Virus record (IMG/VR): IMGVR_UViG_3300024346_000195
Coordinates: 1 to 38,793 of that record
Origin: a virus
Strand: one strand, 5' to 3'
Length of the DNA stretch: 38,793 bases
A program made the position numbers and the translations under genes. Below are positions 7,381 through 14,261 of this stretch, piece by piece (the stretch's first letter is position 1; every line of letters starts with the position of its first letter). The notes beneath the pieces were generated by a model, which was given only the letters and a program-made list of their open reading frames with translations, was not told the origin of the DNA and did no database searches.

Positions 7381-8895
7381 TTATGGTAAAGTTACTTCAT
7401 CATCCCTAAGAGTGATTTTGTATTTAATGTATCTTAAAATAATTCTTGTTGCAGTATTAGGGTCAAATGCAGGGTCGCCATTACCTTTTCCTGTAGCATC
7501 AATTAAAGGTGTTCCTTCATAAGGTACTTTAATCCAGTTTGTTGAATATGTTACATCATCTAAACTAGTTTTAATTTCTACAGTTAACATACTAGGACTT
7601 CCATCATCAGCACTTTTATCAGCATCAACAGTTCCTCCATTAGCGTAGTCATTCACTACATTAGGTAATGTAACTCTTTTCAAGTAAACATCTTTTGCTA
7701 CATTCAATGCTATCCCTAAATTAGTTACCATTGCATAACTACCTGAAGTATTTAATACTGCCTTTGAGTTCACTCCTGTTCCTAATATAGTTATTTCAGA
7801 AGGTTTTATCCAATTAGCATTATCTACGTTTTGAGCATTATCTGCTATTCCATAAGCTCCAATGTAATTTCCCCCAAGACCCGCTGTTGCATTTACGGCT
7901 GAATTAGGATAAGTATAGTCACCTTCAGTCTTAGCGTTAAATTCAGGGTCATCTGTATGCTCCCTACCATCAGGGTCAAAAAAGCTTCCTCCACCATTTG
8001 TTCTTGCTAAAGCTCTATTAGTATAATAAGAACCATTGTAATATATCTTATCAGTTGTGTCACCTTCTACGTGATTATAATTGAATTTGCCATACTGAGC
8101 TAATTGCTGAAAACTAGATATATATATTTTTGTTAGGGGGTCAAAATAGCAACTTGTATAGTTTGAATACATACTTGAAACTGCGGCAGTTCCAATATAC
8201 ACAAAAGCACAATTAAAGTACGAACAATTACGTACATCAATTGGATAACCTGGATTGTAAGAAAACCCATAAATTGTATCGCTTATATCTCTAAATACGC
8301 AACCCGCAATCTTATTATAATATTTAGTTCCATAAACAGAGTCATAACCAAACCTGTCAGCTGTATCAAATGTTGCATCATAACATCTTACACCGCCTTT
8401 TGTAAGATTTTGTGCTTGACCTGCATTACTAGCTCCTAAAACTAAGTCACCTGTATAATTTTGTATTGTAAACCTTCCGTATTTTCTTCTTTTACGGATA
8501 TTCCCATTAATTTCATAAAGGTTGTAATTTATATGTACGTTAAGTTCAACTCTATTCCCAATAACAGGGTTAAAGTCTGCATAACCTGTTCCATCAATTA
8601 CAACATTTCCTTCTGCAATGAGTGAAATACCTTCAGCAAGACTGCTCCAATCTCCTTCATTAAAATATCCTGATAGGATTATATCAGCACCTCTTCTATA
8701 AAGTTCCGCAGGTACAAAATATTGACTTGCATTGGTTAATGCTTGTTGGATTGATTTAAACGGACTAGTATTACTACCATCTCCTGTTACATCAGAACCT
8801 TTATAGGAATCTACATAGAATGTGTGCTCTGCTAATCTAGCAGCATTAGCGTTACCACCTTCTATTCCTGTGTCGTTAAAATATTGAAATGCCAT
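7381..8895 (-). CDS. Right-handed beta-helix tail spike-like protein (paralogue 2)
   Basis: A 504-residue protein, the longest of the four paralogues. The N terminus carries FQYFNDTGIEGGNAN, then FYVDSYKGSDVTGDG and PFKSIQQAL (residues 27-53), the beta-helix opening motif. The middle is rich in Asn, Tyr and Cys, as in helix coils with aromatic stacks. The C-terminal domain (about 380-504) has a DPAFDPN stretch and ends YIKYKITLRDDE, shared with the next two upstream genes. That domain looks like a discoidin-type beta-sandwich that could bind sugar. The host-polysaccharide role is inference. Confidence 0.85.
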   Translation of the reverse strand: MAFQYFNDTGIEGGNANAARLAEHTFYVDSYKGSDVTGDGSNTSPFKSIQQALTNASQYFVPAELYRRGADIILSGYFNEGDWSSLAEGISLIAEGNVVIDGTGYADFNPVIGNRVELNVHINYNLYEINGNIRKRRKYGRFTIQNYTGDLVLGASNAGQAQNLTKGGVRCYDATFDTADRFGYDSVYGTKYYNKIAGCVFRDISDTIYGFSYNPGYPIDVRNCSYFNCAFVYIGTAAVSSMYSNYTSCYFDPLTKIYISSFQQLAQYGKFNYNHVEGDTTDKIYYNGSYYTNRALARTNGGGSFFDPDGREHTDDPEFNAKTEGDYTYPNSAVNATAGLGGNYIGAYGIADNAQNVDNANWIKPSEITILGTGVNSKAVLNTSGSYAMVTNLGIALNVAKDVYLKRVTLPNVVNDYANGGTVDADKSADDGSPSMLTVEIKTSLDDVTYSTNWIKVPYEGTPLIDATGKGNGDPAFDPNTATRIILRYIKYKITLRDDEVTLP

Positions 8896-8897
8896 AA

Positions 8898-10265
8898 TTA
8901 TATTTGTTGTTCGTTATCTCTTAATGTTATTCTAAATTTCATGTATCTACATACAATGATTTCCGCTTTATCTGTTTCATAAGCAGGGTCATCAGTACCA
9001 ACATCATTTGTTGTATCATGGAAAGGTTGCATCCCTACAGCCATTCTTAACCAATCATTAGCACCTGCGGGAATAAAATTCACATTGTCATCAGAATATT
9101 TAATCTCTACATCTAATAAATAAGGTGTGTTATCACTTGCTAAGTTACCAATCATTTCTCCTAGTGGGCTGTTAAACTCAAAGTCAGGTAAGTTTATCTT
9201 AGTTACCTTTCTTGACTTAGGGAATAACTCTATTCCTGCTGCGGTTTCCATTGTTCCTACAGGTGCGCCACTTAATACAGCTTCTCCTACTACAGTAGTA
9301 TTATCAACTAAAGTTGTTGTCCATGCTACATCTGAAGCACCAATAGCTTTAGCTACCTGTCCATAACCAATCTGTCTCCCATTATCTCCCGCATCTTTTA
9401 AAGGACTTGTTTCTTGTAGAGTAACATCTTTACTATTTAAACTATTTAATAAAGGCACTGTTGTGCTTGGTAAGTCATTAACTCCAAATTCAGGATAAGC
9501 TGCCTGAACTAATTCAGTGTTATCCCAATAAGCCCCTCTATATTTTATTTTCTGCGAAAGAGTGCCTTCAAAAAAGTTGTTCCTTAATATTGGTATTCCC
9601 ACATAATTACTACCTATATTTAGTTTACTTGTGGCATCAAAATAGTTGTTTTTATATGTACCACCAGCGAATAAATATGCGTTTGCAACACTATTTATAA
9701 ACGTGCAGTTGATTAATGGACAACCTGAATTAACCATAGTACCGCTAACACCTCCATCAACAAATAAACAACTAACAACTGCAGCACCTTGATTTCCACC
9801 TCCAGCAAGAAAGCAATTATAAAATTCACAATCATAAGCTCTAGCTCCTGTTGAGATAGGTGATACAGAAACTGGGTAATTCTTAAATACAAGTGTTCCG
9901 TTTTCAACTCTTCTACCATCAATATATACCGTTCTATTGAATCCAAGATCAGCAGAATTAAAAGACCCTACACCTGTACCTTCAAACGTTACAACGCCTT
10001 CTGCTATAAAAGTTCTTAAATTACCCTTACTCCCTGTCCAATCTCCTGCTCCACCAACTCCTTCAAAAACACCTGCTACAATAGCATCAAAACCAAAAGT
10101 AGCTTCATCAATAGCTCCTTGTATGGTTTTTACAGGGTTATCAAAAGAACCTGTACCTGTTACATCACTACCATTATGGGAATCAATGTACATTTTATTA
10201 TGAGTAGGATTAGCAGAACCTCCCGCTAAACCTGACTGTTGATAATATTTCCAATTATTTGCCAT
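8898..10265 (-). CDS. Right-handed beta-helix tail spike-like protein (paralogue 3)
   Basis: A 455-residue protein with the same plan: WKYYQQSGLAGGSAN, then MYIDSHNGSDVTGTG and NPVKTIQGAID (25-53), a beta-helix middle, and a C-terminal domain with LDVEIKYSDDNVNF, GMQPFHD, TDDPAYE and the end FRITLRDNE. It is nearest to the 491-residue paralogue. The gap to the following gene is two bases and to the preceding one seven bases. No catalytic triad or lyase motif can be named with confidence. A receptor-binding or depolymerase spike is the most likely role. Confidence 0.85.
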   Translation of the reverse strand: MANNWKYYQQSGLAGGSANPTHNKMYIDSHNGSDVTGTGSFDNPVKTIQGAIDEATFGFDAIVAGVFEGVGGAGDWTGSKGNLRTFIAEGVVTFEGTGVGSFNSADLGFNRTVYIDGRRVENGTLVFKNYPVSVSPISTGARAYDCEFYNCFLAGGGNQGAAVVSCLFVDGGVSGTMVNSGCPLINCTFINSVANAYLFAGGTYKNNYFDATSKLNIGSNYVGIPILRNNFFEGTLSQKIKYRGAYWDNTELVQAAYPEFGVNDLPSTTVPLLNSLNSKDVTLQETSPLKDAGDNGRQIGYGQVAKAIGASDVAWTTTLVDNTTVVGEAVLSGAPVGTMETAAGIELFPKSRKVTKINLPDFEFNSPLGEMIGNLASDNTPYLLDVEIKYSDDNVNFIPAGANDWLRMAVGMQPFHDTTNDVGTDDPAYETDKAEIIVCRYMKFRITLRDNEQQI

Positions 10266-10272
10266 GTCTTAT

Positions 10273-11748
10273 TTATATTTGAGTTTCATCACTCCTTAAT
10301 GTTATTTTCATCTTAACGTACTTAGCCTTAATAGGAGCTGCATTATTAATATCAAACCTTGGGTCATCATTTCCTACATTATTTCCTACATCATGTAGTG
10401 GCTGTACTCCAATAGGAACTGCTAACCAAGTACCATTATAAGTAGCATCACTTCCAACTACACCATCATCTAAAGTACCTGATTCAGTAGAATATTGAAT
10501 CTCTATACTTGTTTTGGTAGGTGTGAATAATTCATCTAAACCACTTGTGATACTCTCATCTGATAGATTATGACTCATTACTTCACCTAGTCCATAATTC
10601 TGCTCTAAGTTTGGTGCTAATGTTTTTAAAATTAACCTTTTCTTTGGAGCTATTTGGTGGTGGTGTAAAGACTTAGTGATTGCTGTACCAATACCCTCAT
10701 TAACTAAAGTAATCTCACCTGAAGTTGTGAAGTCAATATTCACAAAATCCATCTTAGTAGGGTTGTTAGGATTGGTTTCAGAAACATCTGCTACATTTAA
10801 AGCCCCTATCTGAAGTTTATCATGCCCTGTTTTACTTAATGGACTTGCTTCTTGAAGTGTGTAATCTTCATTTGCAGGGTCATTGAATAAAGGCGCAGTA
10901 GTACTTGGAATACCGTTAACTTCGTATTGAGGAAAAGCTACTCTAAAAGCTTCTGTATTATTATATCCTGTACTTTGAGCAACTATCTTATCAGTTAAAG
11001 TTCCTTCAAAATGATTGTAATCAAATGTACCATTAGCAAATAATAAAGTCTCCCAATCAGAACCAACTCCTGTGTAAACCCTTAATTTGCTTGTAGTATC
11101 AAAATGATTAGACCTAAAATTACAACTATTTCCTGCATTAAAAGTCCATGTTATATTTAAAGTAGAATTAATAAAAGTATTGTGTTCAATGTCATTCGGA
11201 ATAAGACCAAAAATTGATGAACCTGACCCATTAGCAAGCCCTATAACACAATTTTGGACTATATTGTTTTTAAATCCGTTCATTCTATTACCATTATTTC
11301 TTATGATATTAGAACAGTTTATAAAGGTAGTATCAAAAGCATATAAAATACTTTGAGCTGTATGAGCAACTTGACTAAAATCTTTTAGTTTTATAGTTCC
11401 GTGTTTACTTCTTCCATACGTACCGTCAAAGTTTAACGCTAATATTCTACCTGCCGTAGTGCTTCCAAACAAAGTGTCTCCATCAGCATCAATAATTACA
11501 TCACCTTCAGCATGGATATAACAATGCACTCCTATAAACCCCCCTCTAAAGTAACCTGCCGCTACTATAATGGGATTTGCAATTGTATCATGTGCTTTTT
11601 GTAAAGAAGCTACAGGATTATCATGTGTACCATCACCCGTTACATCAGAACCGTTGTGAGAATCAACATAAACAATACCGTTTCCTGCTGCTACCCCTCC
11701 TTCAGCACCATGTTCTTGGTAAAACCCCCAATTAAATAAATTTGCCAT
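10273..11748 (-). CDS. Right-handed beta-helix tail spike-like protein (paralogue 4)
   Basis: A 491-residue protein: FNWGFYQEHGAEGGVA, then VYVDSHNGSDVTGDG and NPVASLQKAHD (26-54), a beta-helix body with coil strands, then a C-terminal domain with SIEIQYSTESG, GVQPLHD, NDDPRFD and the end MKITLRSDE. It is first of the spike series in transcription order. Conserved N and C modules around variable helix bodies suggest that the middle determines specificity while the ends handle attachment and trimer capping. This is inference. The small 98-residue gene lies 12 bases upstream. Confidence 0.85.
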   Translation of the reverse strand: MANLFNWGFYQEHGAEGGVAAGNGIVYVDSHNGSDVTGDGTHDNPVASLQKAHDTIANPIIVAAGYFRGGFIGVHCYIHAEGDVIIDADGDTLFGSTTAGRILALNFDGTYGRSKHGTIKLKDFSQVAHTAQSILYAFDTTFINCSNIIRNNGNRMNGFKNNIVQNCVIGLANGSGSSIFGLIPNDIEHNTFINSTLNITWTFNAGNSCNFRSNHFDTTSKLRVYTGVGSDWETLLFANGTFDYNHFEGTLTDKIVAQSTGYNNTEAFRVAFPQYEVNGIPSTTAPLFNDPANEDYTLQEASPLSKTGHDKLQIGALNVADVSETNPNNPTKMDFVNIDFTTSGEITLVNEGIGTAITKSLHHHQIAPKKRLILKTLAPNLEQNYGLGEVMSHNLSDESITSGLDELFTPTKTSIEIQYSTESGTLDDGVVGSDATYNGTWLAVPIGVQPLHDVGNNVGNDDPRFDINNAAPIKAKYVKMKITLRSDETQI

Positions 11749-11760
11749 TTGTTAAGTTTT

Positions 11761-12057
11761 TTAAACTGTTGCTAATGTGTAAGTAGCTGAAGCTACTACC
11801 GCTGTTTCTACATCTCTGTGAGTTCTTACCACTTCTAATGTGAAACCTTCTGCTGTATAAAGTTCGCTCTTTGGTCTAGTCCAATCTACGTCTTCAACAA
11901 CACTATGTACTGTTTCTGTAGTTACTACAGGGTCAGTATTTAAAATGTTTTCAGAAACCCATGCTTGAGCTTCTGTAGTTTGGTCTTTTAACGTTGTTTT
12001 TGTCTCATCCCATTCTATTGCAGGGTTTTCACCTTCTGCTGCTTTTAATTCAATCAT
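11761..12057 (-). CDS. Small protein preceding a beta-helix spike (paralogue of the 99-residue protein)
   Basis: A 98-residue protein. Residues 14-40 have E-W-D-E-T-K-T and DQTTEAQAWVSENIL; the remainder is beta-rich (EGFTLEVVRTHRDVET) and ends ATYTLATV. The parallel with the 99-residue protein at 7069-7368 runs over the whole length. No known family is recognised. Its repeated association with spike genes suggests an assembly or attachment role. Confidence 0.75.
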   Translation of the reverse strand: MIELKAAEGENPAIEWDETKTTLKDQTTEAQAWVSENILNTDPVVTTETVHSVVEDVDWTRPKSELYTAEGFTLEVVRTHRDVETAVVASATYTLATV

Positions 12058-12061
12058 AATT

Positions 12062-12718
12062 TTATACTTTTGTTCCTTTTACTATTATACTTGCTTTATC
12101 TTTTCCAGAGTCATAAGTTATCTGCCAAGTGAGAGTATCACCATCAGCTACAGTTGGTAATCCTATTGTAACAGAACCAGCTGTAATAGTCAGTGCTGTA
12201 TAGATACCTGTCTCATTTTTATCATATGCTATTGTTGCTACGTTAGTAACATCAATATTGTTTAAAACATATCCCTTATTAAAGGACTGTAATACTTCCT
12301 CCACTTCTACAAATGCCACTTCCCACTCTTCTGTAGGACTAACACTGCCGTCAGATTTGTACCAATTAGGATCATATACAGTTGTACTAGCATTATCCAC
12401 AAGAGCAACAATATGATCCTGGTTAGCTGTAAATTCTACACCATCAACTGTACCTGTATCAGAAACAATCCATACATATCCTGCCTGTGCTGTACCTCCT
12501 CCTGGAAATACTCCAGTAGATGCGTCCCAAGTTCCTTGTAAAATAAATACTTGGTCTAAGGCATCAAGTGCGTTATCTAATTCATCTATAGCTCCTTGAA
12601 CTGTTGTAGATGTAAGGCCGCTGGTAGAGTTATCATAAGTTACTGCTCCACCACCAATAGTAGTAGTTTCATCCCTTTTACGTAACCTACCTAAAATTAT
12701 GTCATATACTAACCCCAT
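12062..12718 (-). CDS. Tail fibre/adaptor protein
   Basis: A 218-residue protein. Near residue 27 it has TYDNSTSGLTSTTVQGAIDE, a phage-fibre motif of the type D-N-x-x-S-G-L-x-x-x-x-V-Q-x-A-I-D-E-L, running into a short coiled coil (LDNALDALDQ). The middle contains GTWDASTGVFPGGG, GYVWIVSDTGTVDGV and WYKSDGS, a beta domain common in fibres. The C terminus is beta-rich and ends in IIVKGTKV. It is one base from the 92-residue gene and four from the 98-residue gene. Confidence 0.8.
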   Translation of the reverse strand: MGLVYDIILGRLRKRDETTTIGGGAVTYDNSTSGLTSTTVQGAIDELDNALDALDQVFILQGTWDASTGVFPGGGTAQAGYVWIVSDTGTVDGVEFTANQDHIVALVDNASTTVYDPNWYKSDGSVSPTEEWEVAFVEVEEVLQSFNKGYVLNNIDVTNVATIAYDKNETGIYTALTITAGSVTIGLPTVADGDTLTWQITYDSGKDKASIIVKGTKV

Positions 12719-12719
12719 A

Positions 12720-12998
12720 TTATAAGTAAGTTAAAGTTGCTCTGTCATCCCAAATGTTATCAAACTTAGTATTACCATCCGCATATTGGATAGTAGTAAT
12801 AGTTCCAACTTCTGTGACTTTTTTAATCTTCCATTTTGGCATAGATGTATCAGAACCAAATTCTGAAAAACCTACATAAATAACACCTCCTACACCAGTA
12901 TCATCTACAATAGTAGGTTCTTCTGTTTTAGAAAAAATGTTTAATAACCCTGAAAGTATTGAAAGTGCCTTTCTTGGTATATCTGAAAAAGTTGCCAT
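12720..12998 (-). CDS. Small virion-type protein with WKIKK/YADG domain
   Basis: A 92-residue protein. The core reads IYVGFSEFGSD, then PKWKIKKV, then QYADGNTKFDNIWDDRATL. This order (Y-V-G, W-K-I, Y-A-D-G, N-I-W-x-x-R) recurs in small structural proteins of many phages as far as I remember, usually as a small compact beta domain. It lies between the anchor-like 201-residue gene and fibre genes. Probably a connector or fibre-base protein; the exact role is unknown. Confidence 0.75.
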   Translation of the reverse strand: MATFSDIPRKALSILSGLLNIFSKTEEPTIVDDTGVGGVIYVGFSEFGSDTSMPKWKIKKVTEVGTITTIQYADGNTKFDNIWDDRATLTYL

Positions 12999-13018
12999 TT
13001 TATTTTATAGTTTTAGTA

Positions 13019-13624
13019 TTAACAATTACACCCGCTAGCTTCAGCAGGTTTATCATATCCAGCCTGTATTCCTGCAAATTTAACAACTTTACAAAGTTCT
13101 TCTTGTGTTATATTGTTCCACATGCTTAAAATTTCTTCTGTATTGTTCTGTAGATTTGTAGTTTTAGAAGTAACTAAAGAACTGTCTGTTGCTGTGATAC
13201 TTAGAGTATCATTAAATGATGCCGCAGCATCATAGGAATAAATATAAAGAATATTTTTTACCCTTACAACTTTATATAGCGGTGACAAAGTAATCCCGTT
13301 TATTTCATTCTCAAAGTGTATAGCTATTTCTTCATCTGTACCAGAACTAGTAAACAACCTTACATGAAAGTTTAAAATAAGTGTTAGCTGCGCACTACCT
13401 GGTGCAAGTCTATTTATCTCTATTTTAGATGCAAAAGTTAAGTCACCTTCAAAAGCTCTATAGCACCTTAACAAGTTTAAAAGATGTGCAGTAGAAACAT
13501 TCTTTCTATTTAAACACATTATCTTTTTAGACCCTATAGCTAATGCATCTGATAAGCCAGAACTAAGCTGTGCAAAATCACATTGTATCTGTCTAATATG
13601 TTCATTTAAACAATCTTGTGTCAT
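13019..13624 (-). CDS. Cysteine-tailed virion protein (candidate fibre anchor)
   Basis: A 201-residue protein with seven cysteines, ending SGCNC. A helical N-terminal third (CLNEHIRQIQCDFAQL) is followed by a beta-rich centre and a helical end (ITQEELCKVV). The Cys-Asn-Cys C terminus matches that of the 183-residue protein at 19123-19674, and the N termini of the three collagen-like proteins carry matching Cys-x-Cys pairs. I infer a docking role in which cysteine-rich ends are joined by disulfides or metal, but no family is recognised. It follows the glycosyltransferase gene by three bases. Confidence 0.75.
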   Translation of the reverse strand: MTQDCLNEHIRQIQCDFAQLSSGLSDALAIGSKKIMCLNRKNVSTAHLLNLLRCYRAFEGDLTFASKIEINRLAPGSAQLTLILNFHVRLFTSSGTDEEIAIHFENEINGITLSPLYKVVRVKNILYIYSYDAAASFNDTLSITATDSSLVTSKTTNLQNNTEEILSMWNNITQEELCKVVKFAGIQAGYDKPAEASGCNC

Positions 13625-13627
13625 GGT

Positions 13628-14257
13628 TTAGTGCGTATTGTAATTCATATTCATTTCTCTAATATCTGACCAGTTTGGTACGGTTTTAATTAATGGGCGG
13701 AAGGGTGCGAATGATCTCCCTCTTGGATGTATAACACCACTTGTTATAGAATCTATAGGCCTATCTACTAAACCTAACCACTCTAAATATGTATCAAATA
13801 TACGTTCATGTAGTATATATGCCTGACAGGACCACGCCCCAGTAAGTTTAATTGTCCTACCCATTATTCTAGGCGGGCTAAAATTCTGTGCCGCTAAGTG
13901 GAATAACTCCCAATTACTTGGCAAAGTTCTTAATAAAGTCTTAGTTTCTTCATAAGCACCATTTCCAAAAACTATATCATCTTCCAGAATCATTATAGTT
14001 TTATAGCCTTTCCTTTTAGCGTCATGTATTATACCTCTAGTAGTGTATACTAGCCCTGCAGCACCTTGTGTCCATCCATCATATTTTGAGTTAGCCTCAT
14101 TTCTAATGTACTCTACATTCTCTTTTCTACCATCAACAGCTTTAACTAGTTCAAAATGTGTCCCAATCTTGTGACATTGGTCAAAAATGTTAGCCCTCCT
14201 TTCTTTAGAGGACTCAACATTAATGGCATATACCTTGTCTACAAGTTTATGGAACAT
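13628..14257 (-). CDS. Glycosyltransferase family 25-type protein
   Basis: A 209-residue protein with the GT25 pattern: AINVESSKERR at residues 11-21 (nucleotide-sugar binding start), AVDG at 40-43, the conserved TQGAAGLVYTTRGIIHDA at 63-80, and the acidic ILEDDIVF at 90-97 that supplies the metal-binding Asp pair. No signal peptide or membrane segment, so it acts in the cytoplasm. Known GT25 members include bacterial lipooligosaccharide galactosyltransferases and animal collagen galactosyltransferases. The gene lies directly between a collagen-like fibre gene (four bases upstream) and a cysteine-tailed virion gene (three bases downstream), so modification of virion fibres is a reasonable inference. 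Modification of host surface glycans is the alternative. Confidence 0.85.
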   Translation of the reverse strand: MFHKLVDKVYAINVESSKERRANIFDQCHKIGTHFELVKAVDGRKENVEYIRNEANSKYDGWTQGAAGLVYTTRGIIHDAKRKGYKTIMILEDDIVFGNGAYEETKTLLRTLPSNWELFHLAAQNFSPPRIMGRTIKLTGAWSCQAYILHERIFDTYLEWLGLVDRPIDSITSGVIHPRGRSFAPFRPLIKTVPNWSDIREMNMNYNTH

Positions 14258-14261
14258 ATCT

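Noticed and set aside
9713-9946. Alternative-frame minus ORF of 77 codons inside a spike gene
   Set aside because: Leu/Val-rich composition is a frame shadow; the beta-helix frame is continuous and conserved among paralogues.
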